60,201 nt of DNA from contig JABGTW010000053.1 in assembly GCA_018646865.1 (NCBI GenBank), positions 1 through 60,201 on the forward strand. Reading direction: 5' to 3'. Positions 46,998 to 56,691 of the stretch are shown here, piece after piece (positions within the stretch are counted from its first letter, which is position 1; the number at the start of each line of letters is the position of its first letter). The DNA comes from Cryomorphaceae bacterium (GTDB lineage: Bacteria; Bacteroidota; Bacteroidia; Flavobacteriales; Flavobacteriaceae). The notes below the pieces were generated by a model that ran no database searches, was not told the origin of the DNA, and was given only the letters and a program-made list of their open reading frames with translations. The position numbers and the translations under genes are program-made.

Positions 46998-48551
46998 ATG
47001 ACTAATGAGTTAAAAGATAATCTATTTGTTCTAATAAAATCACTTACTAAGTCTGAGAAGAGACAATTTAAACTTTATGTAGGAAGAATGGATTCAAATG
47101 AAAATTCAAAGTTTTTAAAATTATTTAATCACCTTGATAAAATGAATTCTTACAAAGAAGATGTTATAATTAAAAAAAAAATTGTTTCTAAGCTTCAGCT
47201 TTCAAATTTAAAAGCACATTTATATAAACAAATTTTAATTAGTTTAAGATTAAATCCACAACATAAAAATGTTAAGCTTCACATTAGAAGTCAAATTGAT
47301 TTTGCTACAATTTTATATCAAAAAGGTTTATATAAACAAAGTTTAAAAATATTAGATAAGGCAAAATCTTTTGCTTTAAAATATGATGAAAATACTTCTG
47401 CTTATGAAATAGTTGAGTTCGAAAAACTTATTGAATCCTTATATGTAACAAGGAGTTTAAGTAATAGAACAAATGAGTTAGTTTCTCAAACTAATTATTT
47501 AAAGGAGCAAAATGATATAAATAGTAACCTATCAAATATCTCTCTTCAACTTTATGAAAAACTTATCAAGGCTGGATATGCAAAAAGTGATACTGAATCA
47601 AAAGAAATTCAAAAGTTTTTTAGTCAAAAAATTAAAAGTTTTAAAGTTGAAGATTTAGGATTTAGAGAGAAGCTTATTTATTATCAAATTTGGGTATGGT
47701 ATAGTCTTTTGGTTCAAGATTTTCTATCTACTTATAAATATGCTTCAAAGTGGATAGATACTTTTAATAAAAATCCTGAAATGATTAAAATACATCCTGT
47801 GTTTTACCTTAAGGGTTATAACTTTTTGTTAGAGGCATTAGCGTTAATTAGATATCCTTCAAAATTTAAAAATCGTTTAAATGATTTAATAAATTCAGTT
47901 GAAAGTACCTCATTCCCAACAAATCAAAATTTAACTGCTTTAATTTTTATTTATAAGTATAATAATTTATTCAATCTTCATGTTTTGGAAGGTAATTTTA
48001 AAGCTTCTATAAAAATTGTACCTGAAGTTTTAGATGGAATTGAGATTAATAAGAATTTTATTGATCATCATCATATAATGCTATTATACTATAAAATTGC
48101 GTGTATGTACTTCACAGTAGATGACTATGATAATTGCATAAAATATGTAAGTAAGATTATTAAAAATAAAAATATTAAAATGAGAGAGGATCTTCAGTGT
48201 TTTACTAGAGTTCTGAATCTTATTGCACACTGGGAGGCAGGAATTGATTTTAATCTTGATAAAATAATTAAGGATACATATAATTATCTTGATAAAATGA
48301 ATGATTTACATGAAGTACAAAAAATAATTTTGAAATATCTAAATGGTTTAGAAAATATATATCCAGGAGAAATAAAAGCATTTTTAAGAAAGGGATATAA
48401 TGAGCTCAAAGAATATGAAAATGATCCATATGAAAAAAGAGCTTTTCTGTATTTAGACATCATATCTTGGCTTGAAAGTAAAATAAGTAATAAACCTGTT
48501 CAAGTTATTATTAAGGAAAAAGCTCTTATTATTAACAGGAAGGAGAGATAG
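46998..48551 (+). CDS. Conserved-looking helical protein of unknown function
   Basis: I cannot assign a function. The 517 residues lack a signal peptide and membrane segments, so it is probably cytoplasmic. It opens with ELKDNLFVLIKSLTKSEKRQFKLYVGR and is dominated by amphipathic helices with TPR-like spacing (for example LYQKGLYKQSLKILDKAKSF near 112-131 and DDYDNCIKYVSKIIKN near 375-390). Long helical proteins with this kind of N-terminus occur in Bacteroidota. It diverges from the leu operon across a 125-base gap and overlaps the convergent pseudouridine synthase gene by 20 bases. Confidence 0.72.
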   Translation: MTNELKDNLFVLIKSLTKSEKRQFKLYVGRMDSNENSKFLKLFNHLDKMNSYKEDVIIKKKIVSKLQLSNLKAHLYKQILISLRLNPQHKNVKLHIRSQIDFATILYQKGLYKQSLKILDKAKSFALKYDENTSAYEIVEFEKLIESLYVTRSLSNRTNELVSQTNYLKEQNDINSNLSNISLQLYEKLIKAGYAKSDTESKEIQKFFSQKIKSFKVEDLGFREKLIYYQIWVWYSLLVQDFLSTYKYASKWIDTFNKNPEMIKIHPVFYLKGYNFLLEALALIRYPSKFKNRLNDLINSVESTSFPTNQNLTALIFIYKYNNLFNLHVLEGNFKASIKIVPEVLDGIEINKNFIDHHHIMLLYYKIACMYFTVDDYDNCIKYVSKIIKNKNIKMREDLQCFTRVLNLIAHWEAGIDFNLDKIIKDTYNYLDKMNDLHEVQKIILKYLNGLENIYPGEIKAFLRKGYNELKEYENDPYEKRAFLYLDIISWLESKISNKPVQVIIKEKALIINRKER

Positions 48552-49218
48552 TCCATAATCCTGTAGCTGGTGGCTCAGCTTTAATATTGATTTTTTCCTT
48601 TGTAACAGGATGAATAAAATCTATTTCTCTCGAATGTAAGTAGATTCCCCCATCTTTATTTGATCTTTTAGATCCATATTTTAAATCACCTAAAATTGGA
48701 TATCCTATTTCAGAGAAATTACATCTAATTTGATGATGTCTTCCAGTTATAAGGTCTACTGCAATTTTACAATATTTATCAAGAATTTGAATTTTTTTAA
48801 AGGTTAATGATCCAAATTTTGAATTATTCTTTTCATGATTAGAAAAAAAGGATTTATTCTTTTTACTATTCTTTGTAAACCAGCCCTCAAGCTTACCATC
48901 TTTGAATTCAAATGTATTAGATATTATTAGCCAATAAATTTTTTTAATTTCTCTATTTTTTAATTTTTCATTCATTCTTGAAAGAGCCTTGCTTGTTTTT
49001 GCAAAAATTACAATTCCTGATGTGGGTCTATCAATTCTATTTACCAGACCTAAAAATACATTGCCTTTTTTATCATATTTATTCTTTATATAATTTCTTA
49101 TAACTTCAAGTAATGGTATATCACCAGTCTTATCACCTTGAACAAGGACACTACAGGGCTTATTTGCTATAATCAAATGATTATCTTCAAATAGTATATC
49201 TGAATCTTGAAGTACCAA
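48532..49218 (-). CDS. RluA family RNA pseudouridine synthase
   Basis: This enzyme isomerises uridines in rRNA or tRNA. The 228 residues have the conserved start LFEDNHLIIANKPCSVLVQGD and the catalytic aspartate motif NRIDRPTSGIVIFAKT (usually HRLDxxTSG). The C-terminal TGRHHQIRCNFSEIGYPILGD box is also present. There is no N-terminal S4 domain, which fits the short RluC/RluA-like subgroup. Target site unknown. It is immediately downstream of panB with one base between them. Confidence 0.93.
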   Translation of the reverse strand: MVLQDSDILFEDNHLIIANKPCSVLVQGDKTGDIPLLEVIRNYIKNKYDKKGNVFLGLVNRIDRPTSGIVIFAKTSKALSRMNEKLKNREIKKIYWLIISNTFEFKDGKLEGWFTKNSKKNKSFFSNHEKNNSKFGSLTFKKIQILDKYCKIAVDLITGRHHQIRCNFSEIGYPILGDLKYGSKRSNKDGGIYLHSREIDFIHPVTKEKINIKAEPPATGLWTISPSC

Positions 49219-49219
49219 T

Positions 49220-50035
49220 TTAATATTGCTCTTCCTTATTTGGAAAATTACCGCTTTTTATATCAGAAGAATATTTTTTGACCGCATCACTTACAAGTGA
49301 ATCTAAATCTAGGTATCTTCTTAAAAACCTAGGACTAAAATCTTTATTCATCCCCAGCATATCATGAGATACTAGTACCTGACCATCAACATCAGAGCCT
49401 GCGCCAATTCCAATTATAGGTAGTTTTAAATTTGATGCAACTTTTTTAGCTAAGGCATTTGGTATTTTTTCAAGAACAATAGAAAAACAGCCAATATTCT
49501 CTAACATTTTAGAATCAGATATTAATGTCTCAGCTTCATCATCATCTTTAGCTCTTACAGTATAGGTCCCAAACTTGTATATAGACTGAGGGGTTAACCC
49601 TAAATGGCCCATAACAGGTATTCCAGCTTGAATTATTCTTTCAATCGACTCTTTAGCTAAATGACCGCCTTCAAGTTTTACAGCATGTGCACCTGACTCT
49701 TTCATTATTCTAATAGCAGACTTTAATGCTTCTTTAGAATCCGATTGATATGTACCAAATGGAAGATCTACGACTACTAAAGCTCTTTTTACAGCTCTTA
49801 TAACTGAGCTAGCGTGATAAATCATTTGATCTAAAGTAATTGGTAATGTTGTTTCATGTCCTGCCATCACATTTGAAGCAGAATCTCCAACTAAAATTAT
49901 ATCTATCCCAGCTCCATCTATTATTTTAGCAAAACTATAATCATAAGCAGTAAGCATTGAGATTTTTTCACCCTTATTCTTCATCTGCTCAAGGATCTTG
50001 ATAGTTACTCTGCTTGGATTTGAATTGTTATTCAT
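49220..50035 (-). CDS. panB: 3-methyl-2-oxobutanoate hydroxymethyltransferase
   Basis: PanB is the first committed enzyme of pantothenate synthesis; it adds a hydroxymethyl group from methylene-THF to 3-methyl-2-oxobutanoate, which the ilv operon in this window makes. The 271 residues carry [60 protein letters not shown] and [18 protein letters not shown] -7 box with an upstream TTG lies before the ATG. It is divergent from dnaK across a 107-base gap. Confidence 0.97.
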   Translation of the reverse strand: MNNNSNPSRVTIKILEQMKNKGEKISMLTAYDYSFAKIIDGAGIDIILVGDSASNVMAGHETTLPITLDQMIYHASSVIRAVKRALVVVDLPFGTYQSDSKEALKSAIRIMKESGAHAVKLEGGHLAKESIERIIQAGIPVMGHLGLTPQSIYKFGTYTVRAKDDDEAETLISDSKMLENIGCFSIVLEKIPNALAKKVASNLKLPIIGIGAGSDVDGQVLVSHDMLGMNKDFSPRFLRRYLDLDSLVSDAVKKYSSDIKSGNFPNKEEQY

Positions 50036-50048
50036 TATTACTTTTCAA

Positions 50049-50075
50049 CAAAAATAGTCTAAATAAATTTATCAA
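50049..50075 (-). promoter_or_regulatory. Promoter candidate for panB-rluA family operon
   Basis: On the reverse strand TTG (50075-50073), 16 bases, then TATTTTTG (50056-50049), which fits TAnnTTTG, ending 13 bases before the panB ATG. The spacing is shorter than the usual 19-20, so the -33 element is doubtful. Confidence 0.45.
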
Positions 50076-50079
50076 TATT

Positions 50080-50094
50080 ATGACATAATGTCAT
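50080..50094. promoter_or_regulatory. 15-bp perfect palindrome between panB and dnaK
   Basis: ATGACATAATGTCAT is a perfect inverted repeat (7+1+7). A partial direct copy of its core, CATAATG followed by TCATT, recurs 25 bases downstream (CATAATG at 50109-50115, TGTCAT at 50118-50123), closer to the dnaK start. This resembles a pair of regulator half-sites. It is not the CIRCE element, and no regulator is identified. Confidence 0.45.
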
Positions 50095-50142
50095 TTAAAT
50101 TAAATTGGCATAATGGTTGTCATTATTTAATAAAAATAAATT

Positions 50143-52050
50143 ATGAGCAAAATTATTGGAATAGATTTAGGTACAACCAACTCATGTGTATCTGTTATGG
50201 AAGGAAGTGAGCCAGTTGTAATTCCTAACGCTGAAGGCAAAAGAACTACACCATCTGTTATAGCATTTGTTGAGGATGGCGAGATTAAAGTTGGAGATCC
50301 TGCAAAAAGACAGGCTGTAACTAATCCTGAAAAAACAATTGCATCCATTAAAAGATTTATGGGTAATAAGTTTAGTGAATCATCTAGTGATGTTAAAACT
50401 GTTGCATATAAAGTCGTCAAGGGTGACAATGATACACCTAGAGTAGATATTGATGGAAGGTTATATACACCTCAAGAGTTATCTGCTATGGTACTTCAAA
50501 AAATGAAAAAAACTGCCGAGGATTATTTAGGCCAAACTGTAACTGAGGCTGTAGTTACTGTTCCTGCATATTTTAATGATTCGCAAAGACAAGCTACTAA
50601 AGAAGCAGGTGAAATTTCAGGATTGAAAGTTCAAAGGATAATTAATGAACCTACTGCTGCTGCTTTAGCTTACGGTATGGATAAAGGTGGTAAAGATAAA
50701 AAGATAGCAGTTTATGATCTTGGTGGTGGTACATTCGATATATCAATTTTAGAATTAGGTGATGGGGTTTTCGAAGTTTTATCAACTAATGGAGATACTC
50801 ATTTAGGTGGAGATGATTTTGATCAAGTAATTATAGATTTTTTAGCAGAAGAATTTAAAAACAGTGAACAAATTGATTTAAGAAAAGACCCTATGGCTCT
50901 TCAGAGACTAAAAGAAGCAGCTGAAAAAGCTAAAATTGAACTTTCTTCATCAGCACAAACTGAAATTAATTTACCATATGTAACAGCAACATCTTCAGGA
51001 CCAAAACATCTTGTAACTACATTAACAAGAGCAAAGTTTGAAAAACTATCTGATACCTTAGTAAAGAGATCTATGGAGCCTGTTAAAAAAGCATTGAAAG
51101 ATGCAAGTTTAACCAAAAATGACATAGATGAGGTAATTTTAGTTGGAGGATCAACTAGAATACCTATAATTCAAAAAGAGGTTGAAGCATTATTTGGAAA
51201 AAAACCTTCTAAAGGAGTTAACCCTGATGAAGTTGTTGCGGTTGGAGCAGCTATTCAAGGTGGGGTTCTTTCTGGGGATGTAGAGGATGTACTTCTTCTA
51301 GATGTGACGCCTTTATCACTTGGTATAGAAACAATGGGTAATGTTATGACTAAGCTTATAGAGTCAAACACAACAATTCCTACAAAAAAATCTCAAGTCT
51401 TTTCTACTGCGGCTGATAATCAACCTTCTGTAGAAATTCATGTTTTACAGGGAGAGAGACCAATGGCAAAAGATAATAAAACGATTGGAAGGTTCCATTT
51501 AGATGGTATTCCTCCAGCTCAAAGAGGTACCCCTCAAATTGAGGTTACATTTGATATTGATGCTAACGGTATAATTAATGTAAGTGCATTAGATAAGGCT
51601 ACAAATAAATCTCAAGATATAAGAATTGAGGCTTCTTCTGGTTTAACTGAGGAAGAAATTGAAAAAATGAAAAAAGAAGCTGAAGCTAATGCTGATGCTG
51701 ACCAAAAAGCAAAAGAAGAAGTTGATAAATTAAATAGTGCTGATCAGATGATATTCCAAACTGAAAAACAACTTAAAGATTTTGGAGATAAATTATCTGA
51801 TGATAAAAAGAAACCTATTGAATCAGCATTAGAAGATTTAAAAAAAGCACATGAATCTAAAGATCTAGAAAAGATTGATGAGACTTTAAATACTATAAAT
51901 GAAGCATGGAAAAATGCATCAGAAGAAATGTATAAAGCTCAGGCTGAGGGTGAGGCTAAACCAGAAGATACTGGAGAAGCTCCTTCAGGTAAAGATACTA
52001 AAGGTGATGATGTTCAAGATGTTGATTTTGAAGAGGTAAAAGAAGAATAG
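50143..52050 (+). CDS. dnaK: Molecular chaperone DnaK (Hsp70)
   Basis: DnaK is the ATP-dependent cytoplasmic chaperone. The 635 residues have the ATPase signatures [29 protein letters not shown] and [15 protein letters not shown], then the linker [15 protein letters not shown]. The substrate-binding domain and a helical lid end in the acidic tail [12 protein letters not shown]. Neither dnaJ nor grpE is adjacent. No canonical TAnnTTTG box lies in the 107-base upstream gap; instead there is a palindrome and a partial repeat. A MenI-type thioesterase gene starts 5 bases after the stop. Confidence 0.98.
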   Translation: MSKIIGIDLGTTNSCVSVMEGSEPVVIPNAEGKRTTPSVIAFVEDGEIKVGDPAKRQAVTNPEKTIASIKRFMGNKFSESSSDVKTVAYKVVKGDNDTPRVDIDGRLYTPQELSAMVLQKMKKTAEDYLGQTVTEAVVTVPAYFNDSQRQATKEAGEISGLKVQRIINEPTAAALAYGMDKGGKDKKIAVYDLGGGTFDISILELGDGVFEVLSTNGDTHLGGDDFDQVIIDFLAEEFKNSEQIDLRKDPMALQRLKEAAEKAKIELSSSAQTEINLPYVTATSSGPKHLVTTLTRAKFEKLSDTLVKRSMEPVKKALKDASLTKNDIDEVILVGGSTRIPIIQKEVEALFGKKPSKGVNPDEVVAVGAAIQGGVLSGDVEDVLLLDVTPLSLGIETMGNVMTKLIESNTTIPTKKSQVFSTAADNQPSVEIHVLQGERPMAKDNKTIGRFHLDGIPPAQRGTPQIEVTFDIDANGIINVSALDKATNKSQDIRIEASSGLTEEEIEKMKKEAEANADADQKAKEEVDKLNSADQMIFQTEKQLKDFGDKLSDDKKKPIESALEDLKKAHESKDLEKIDETLNTINEAWKNASEEMYKAQAEGEAKPEDTGEAPSGKDTKGDDVQDVDFEEVKEE

Positions 52051-52055
52051 TTTCT

Positions 52056-52475
52056 ATGGATAAAGAACATATTCTAGATCAAGTTAATTCTCGCTGTAAA
52101 GGAACTTTAGTATCTACTCTAAATATTGTCTTTACTGATATAAACCTTAAAGAACATTCACTAAATGCTTGCATGGAAGTTACTCCTAATCTTCATCAAC
52201 CAGATGGTGTCCTTCATGGAGGTGCCACTGCTGCTCTTGCTGAAACTGTTGGGAGTTCTGCCTCAGCTATTTTTTGTAAAAAAGAAAATCAATTGCTTCG
52301 AGGTATTGAGCTGTCCATTAATCATGTTAGGGGTATAAGTGAAGGTTTTGTTTATGCAAAAGCAGAGCCAATTCATATGGGACGCACTATGCAATTATGG
52401 AAAATATCTATTAAAGATGAAAATCAAAAAGATATTTCCTTTGCTAAATTGACTACATTAACTATTAGTAAATAA
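52056..52475 (+). CDS. menI: Hotdog-fold thioesterase, MenI (DHNA-CoA hydrolase) type
   Basis: This 139-residue hotdog thioesterase looks like E. coli YdiI/MenI, which hydrolyses 1,4-dihydroxy-2-naphthoyl-CoA in menaquinone synthesis. The active-site block HQPDGVLHGGATAALAETVGS places Q48, H54, G55 and the catalytic E63 at the same numbers as in YdiI, and the NHVRGISEG segment also matches. PaaI-type enzymes normally use an Asp instead. It lies 62 bases upstream of a MenA-like prenyltransferase, the enzyme that uses its product, which strengthens the assignment. Other aryl-CoA substrates remain possible. Confidence 0.82.
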   Translation: MDKEHILDQVNSRCKGTLVSTLNIVFTDINLKEHSLNACMEVTPNLHQPDGVLHGGATAALAETVGSSASAIFCKKENQLLRGIELSINHVRGISEGFVYAKAEPIHMGRTMQLWKISIKDENQKDISFAKLTTLTISK

Positions 52476-52537
52476 AACACTAAAAAATTTTTATTTAAGG
52501 ATGTCAGAATGTAAATTTGATACTCTAAAATTATTAT

Positions 52538-53893
52538 ATGAAAAGTGTTATTATTTGTGATATGGAGGGTTTAATTACAAACCTAAATGACCGTGCTGCT
52601 GATATGTTCGGTTATAACCCTAAAGACCTTGTTGGAATTAAAAGAGTCTCAATCTTTTCTCCGGGTGAAATTGTTTTACAAAATGTATTAGGATGGTTAA
52701 AAGATGCTAATGAAACAGGTGAACATGTTACCAAGACAAATTTTGTAAGAAAAGATGGTTCTATATTTAATGCTAAAATTAAAATAACACCAAATTTTGC
52801 TGATGGAAAAGATAATCCACAAACAGGTTATTGTGGTATAACTGAAGAAATAAATGAAGATGTAAATATTGAAATAAGTTTAGCAACAAAGATTATTAAG
52901 GGTGTTGCAATTACAAGAGTTGGTTTTGCATCTGCTTCATTATTTCCTGTTTTCGCTATTGGATGTTATTATGCAGGAATTGGAGATAGCTTGTTTAGTC
53001 CTATATCTTTGGCGTTAACTACTTTTGGTATACTTTTTATTCATTTATTTTCAAACTTATATAATGATTATTTTGATGTTACTCATGGAACAGATGAGGC
53101 AAACACTGAGTATTTTAATGCTGGCATGAATTCTTCTATGCTTAAAGGAGCTCAACTTTCAGGTGGAAGTAGAGCTGTTGAGTTAGGTTTAATTACTCTT
53201 AAGGGGACAAAAACTCTAGCTAATATTATGTTTATGTTTGGTCTTTTAACTGCTGCAGGAATTCTATATATAAGTTATTTAAATACAGGATCAACTAGTA
53301 ATTCATATCATTCTGCAATTATAGCATTAATTGGAGTTTTAATAGGGTATTTCTATACTGCTAAACCTATAAAACTTTCATCTCGTTATGGGCTTGGGGA
53401 AATTGCAATTTTTCTTTCATTTGGTCCTCTTCTTACACTTGGATCAGGATTTGCAATCTCAATGGAAACTATTCAACTTTTTTCAAATGAATTTTATAAT
53501 TTAATGATTTTAGGAGTTCCTATTGGACTTCTTACCACCAATATTCTTTTTATTAATCAATTCCCTGATTATACTTCGGATAAAAAAGTTGGAAAAAATC
53601 ATCTAGTTGTTCTATTTGGAAAAAAGGCATCAAGATGGATTTATGCTATTAATTTAGCTTTAGCAACTGGATCTTTGTATTATATGGCTGTTGAAAACAT
53701 AGTAAATGAGACACAAGATTCACTATTTTTGTATGTATTGATACCTATAACTATTATATATTCATTTTATCTTATTTCCGGATTATTTAAATATTACAAC
53801 AATAGAAAACTTATAAAATATAATATTCATACTATTTATTTTCATATGTTATTTTCATTTATTTATATGATAATTTTAGCTAACTTCCAATAA
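52538..53893 (+). CDS. PAS domain fused to MenA-type (UbiA) prenyltransferase
   Basis: The 451 residues combine two modules. Residues 1-~105 are a PAS sensor domain (SVIICDMEGLITNLND, AADMFGYNPKDLVGI, FVRKDGSIFNAKI, GYCGITEEINED). Residues ~115-451 are a UbiA-superfamily membrane enzyme with about nine helices. Its first Asp motif is NLYNDYFDVTHGTD (N176, D177, D180, D186), followed by LSGGSR at 208-212; its second is FPDYTSDKKVGK (D344, D348). This motif set fits MenA, which prenylates DHNA for menaquinone. The frame is continuous and no other start codon separates the modules. MenA enzymes are normally about 300 residues with no PAS domain, so the fusion is unusual. Confidence 0.88.
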   Translation: MKSVIICDMEGLITNLNDRAADMFGYNPKDLVGIKRVSIFSPGEIVLQNVLGWLKDANETGEHVTKTNFVRKDGSIFNAKIKITPNFADGKDNPQTGYCGITEEINEDVNIEISLATKIIKGVAITRVGFASASLFPVFAIGCYYAGIGDSLFSPISLALTTFGILFIHLFSNLYNDYFDVTHGTDEANTEYFNAGMNSSMLKGAQLSGGSRAVELGLITLKGTKTLANIMFMFGLLTAAGILYISYLNTGSTSNSYHSAIIALIGVLIGYFYTAKPIKLSSRYGLGEIAIFLSFGPLLTLGSGFAISMETIQLFSNEFYNLMILGVPIGLLTTNILFINQFPDYTSDKKVGKNHLVVLFGKKASRWIYAINLALATGSLYYMAVENIVNETQDSLFLYVLIPITIIYSFYLISGLFKYYNNRKLIKYNIHTIYFHMLFSFIYMIILANFQ

Positions 53894-54795
53894 TGTTTCT
53901 ATTTGATCAATCATATAGATTAAAGAATTTTTGGTATTATATACTAGGTTCATTTATTCTGATTCTTTTCAGTTTTATTGGTCAACTTCCGATGATCCCA
54001 TTCTTGCCTACAGAATTGCCAAGCCCGGATGCTAACCCTATGGATCTTTTTAAATCCATTCCTTCTAATCTTAGATTTTTCCTTATACTGCTTAGTTTTG
54101 TAGCTGTTGTTCCAGGGATATGGTTGGTTGTAAAAAAACTTCATGATCTTCCTATAATGTCAATTTTATCAGGTAGAAAAAAAATTGATCTTGAGAGAGT
54201 TATGTTTTCATTTATGTTATGGGGATCTATAGTTTCAGCTTTTGTTTTTCTAGAATATTCTCTTAACCCTGAAAGCTATGAAATTAACTTTAAGCTTAAA
54301 GAATTTTTAATTTTAGCCGTTATAGCAATATTATTTATCCCGATTCAAACAAGTGTCGAAGAAATTGTCTTTAGAGGGTATTTAATGCAAGGTTTTGGTC
54401 ATTGGTTAAATAGCAGATTTATGGCTTTATTTCTCACCTCAGTTGTATTTGGATCTATGCATTTAGCTAATCCTGAATTAACAGCATTAGGGTATGAATT
54501 TATTTTCCTTTATATCACAGTAGGGTTCGTGCTCGGTATTATGACTTTAATGGATGATGGTCTTGAACTAGCAATTGGCTTTCATGCTGCAAATAATCTT
54601 ATAGCATCTCTTCTTTTAACTGCAGACTGGACAGTATTTCAGACTGAGTCTATTTTAATTGATATATCTGAGCCTAGTCTTGGTATAACAGATTGGTTAG
54701 CTCCTTTTATCATATACCCTATACTTTTAGCAATCTTTGCTAGAAAATATTCTTGGACTAATTGGAAAGAGAAACTGTTTTCAAAAGTCAGATAA
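53893..54795 (+). CDS. CPBP family intramembrane metalloprotease
   Basis: This membrane protease of the CAAX-prenyl-protease/bacteriocin-processing (ABI) family has 300 residues and about eight hydrophobic segments. All three conserved motifs are present: E156-E157 with R161 (EEIVFRGY), FGSMH ending at H190, and H231 (HAANNL). Its start overlaps the PAS-MenA stop (TAATG), implying translational coupling. Substrate unknown. CPBP proteins recur near menaquinone genes in flavobacteria as far as I recall, but a functional link is inference. It converges on the GNAT gene with a 15-base overlap. Confidence 0.9.
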   Translation: MFLFDQSYRLKNFWYYILGSFILILFSFIGQLPMIPFLPTELPSPDANPMDLFKSIPSNLRFFLILLSFVAVVPGIWLVVKKLHDLPIMSILSGRKKIDLERVMFSFMLWGSIVSAFVFLEYSLNPESYEINFKLKEFLILAVIAILFIPIQTSVEEIVFRGYLMQGFGHWLNSRFMALFLTSVVFGSMHLANPELTALGYEFIFLYITVGFVLGIMTLMDDGLELAIGFHAANNLIASLLLTADWTVFQTESILIDISEPSLGITDWLAPFIIYPILLAIFARKYSWTNWKEKLFSKVR

Positions 54796-55251
54796 TATTA
54801 ACTCCATTTTTATATCACTTCTCTTGTAAGGAGTGCTTTCTTCTGATTTTATTTCTTTAAATCCAAATTTATTGTACAAATGGATTGAGTTTTTAAGAAC
54901 CTTATTAGAGTATAATATTACTGAATTATAATTTTTCTTTTTTGCAAAGTCTATTGTAAAATTGATTAGTTGATGACCAATACCATTACCTCTTAGATCT
55001 TTCTTTACTGCCATTTTATTTAATTCATAAACTCCTTTCTCCCTTGGAATTAAAGCCATTGTTCCAACGACATCTGAGTTATAAACTGCAAAAAATATAT
55101 AGCCTCCTTTATTGATTATCTCTTGTTTACAATTTTTGAGTACTATCTCATCATATTCTTCTACGTAGAAATATTCGTTTAGCCAATCATAATTGAGTTC
55201 ATAGAAGTAATTTGAATACTGATCTTGGAATGGAACTATACTAACCTTCAT
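54781..55251 (-). CDS. GNAT family N-acetyltransferase
   Basis: This is an acetyl-CoA-dependent acetyltransferase of 156 residues. The acetyl-CoA pyrophosphate-binding loop is [13 protein letters not shown] (R/Q-x-x-G-x-G/A), preceded by the beta-4 strand VYELNKMAV and followed by [22 protein letters not shown], the typical end of the fold. The acceptor cannot be predicted. Its start codon overlaps the end of fumC by 11 bases, so it is probably co-transcribed with fumC. Confidence 0.88.
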   Translation of the reverse strand: MKVSIVPFQDQYSNYFYELNYDWLNEYFYVEEYDEIVLKNCKQEIINKGGYIFFAVYNSDVVGTMALIPREKGVYELNKMAVKKDLRGNGIGHQLINFTIDFAKKKNYNSVILYSNKVLKNSIHLYNKFGFKEIKSEESTPYKRSDIKMELILSDF

Positions 55252-56638
55252 TATTTGTCATTCTGTCTGGATTGACATATTGATCAAATTCATTTTCTGT
55301 TAAATATGCAAGCTTAACAGCCGCCTCTTTAAGAGTGCTTTCCTCTTTATATGCTTTATTGGCTATCTCAGCAGCTTTGTAGTATCCTATTTTTGAATTT
55401 AATGCAGTTACCAGCATTAGAGAATCATTTAAGAATTTGTGAATTTTCTTATTATTTGGTTTTATACCGTCAATGCAGTTTTCAGTAAAACTAAGTGAAG
55501 CATCACCCAATATTTTTGCAGATTCAATAATGTTAAAAGCAAAAAGTGGTTTAAAAACATTAAGTTCAAAATGACCATTGGCTCCAGCAAAACTAACAGC
55601 TACATCATTTCCAATAATTTGAGCACAAACCATTGAAATTGCTTCACATTGAGTTGGGTTTACCTTTCCAGGCATAATAGAACTTCCAGGTTCATTTGCC
55701 GGAAGTATTAATTCACCAATTCCTGATCTAGGTCCAGACCCCATTAATCTTATATCATTAGATATTTTATAAACTGAAGCAGCAACTGTCTTTAAAGCAC
55801 CATGCATTTCGACTATACAATCATGAGATGCAATACCTTCAAACTTATTTATAGATTCTTTAAAAGATAGACCTGAGTTTTTAGAAATATATTCAACAAC
55901 TTTTCTTGAGTATCCTTTTGGTGTATTTAATCCAGTACCAACAGCAGTTCCACCAATTGGGAGTTCGCTTAAATGATCTATAGCATTCTCAATTGTATTA
56001 ATTCCGTGATCTACTTGTGAAACATATCCAGAAAATTCTTGACCAAGAGTTATTGGAGTCGCATCCATTAAATGAGTTCTTCCAATTTTTACAATCTTAT
56101 TAAATTCTTTAGATTTTTTAGCTAAGCTATTTTTTAATTTTCTAAGATTTACAAGAGTGTTCTCAGAAATCAATTTCATTCCAGCAATATTTATAGCTGT
56201 TGGGAAAGTATCATTTGAAGATTGGGAAAGATTAACATCATCATTAGGTGATAATGTTTTTTCAGATTCCCCTAATTTTTTACCCTCTAATAAATGAGCT
56301 CTATTAGAAATCACCTCATTTATATTCATGTTTGTTTGAGTGCCTGATCCAGTTTGCCAAATAACTAGTGGAAACTGATCATCATGCTTGTTGTCAAGTA
56401 TTTCATCACAAACTTTTTGAATTAGATTAGACTTTTCTTTTGATAATACACCAAGATTTTCATTTGCTTGCGCCGCAGATTTTTTGAGTATCGCATAAGC
56501 ATGAATAATTTCAATAGGCATTGAAGCAGAATCACCTATCTTAAAATTCTTTCTTGATCTTTCTGTTTGAGCACCCCATAGGTAGTCTTTAGGAACTTTA
56601 ACTTCGCCTAATGTATCTTTTTCAATTCTATAGTCCAT
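55241..56638 (-). CDS. fumC: Class II fumarate hydratase
   Basis: FumC is the iron-independent fumarase of the TCA cycle (fumarate to malate). The 465 residues match the family length (E. coli 467) and have [53 protein letters not shown] and the lyase signature [16 protein letters not shown]. The gene is divergent from a small membrane-protein gene whose promoter lies in the gap. Aspartase belongs to the same superfamily, but the motifs favour fumarase. Confidence 0.96.
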   Translation of the reverse strand: MDYRIEKDTLGEVKVPKDYLWGAQTERSRKNFKIGDSASMPIEIIHAYAILKKSAAQANENLGVLSKEKSNLIQKVCDEILDNKHDDQFPLVIWQTGSGTQTNMNINEVISNRAHLLEGKKLGESEKTLSPNDDVNLSQSSNDTFPTAINIAGMKLISENTLVNLRKLKNSLAKKSKEFNKIVKIGRTHLMDATPITLGQEFSGYVSQVDHGINTIENAIDHLSELPIGGTAVGTGLNTPKGYSRKVVEYISKNSGLSFKESINKFEGIASHDCIVEMHGALKTVAASVYKISNDIRLMGSGPRSGIGELILPANEPGSSIMPGKVNPTQCEAISMVCAQIIGNDVAVSFAGANGHFELNVFKPLFAFNIIESAKILGDASLSFTENCIDGIKPNNKKIHKFLNDSLMLVTALNSKIGYYKAAEIANKAYKEESTLKEAAVKLAYLTENEFDQYVNPDRMTNNEG

Positions 56639-56642
56639 GGTC

Positions 56643-56673
56643 TTTGTAATTTACTTAAAAAATTTTACTTTTG
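56643..56673 (+). promoter_or_regulatory. Perfect Bacteroidota promoter for the 52-residue membrane protein
   Basis: TTTG at 56643-56646 and TACTTTTG at 56666-56673 are separated by 19 bases, an exact match to the Bacteroidota consensus. Transcription starting about 7 bases on would leave roughly 12 bases before the ATG at 56692. It is one of the two best promoters in the window. Confidence 0.85.
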
Positions 56674-56691
56674 TTAAGCAATTACAAATAT

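Noticed and set aside
50105-50120. Sigma-54-like promoter (TTGGCAT, 5 bases, TTGT) upstream of dnaK
   Set aside because: The -24 GG is present but the nearly invariant GC at -12 is replaced by GT, so the match is probably chance.
52501-52560. 19-codon frame starting ATGTCAGAA before the PAS-MenA gene
   Set aside because: It is in a different frame, stops inside the PAS gene and shows no sensible protein features; an upstream in-frame stop also rules out extending the PAS-MenA start.
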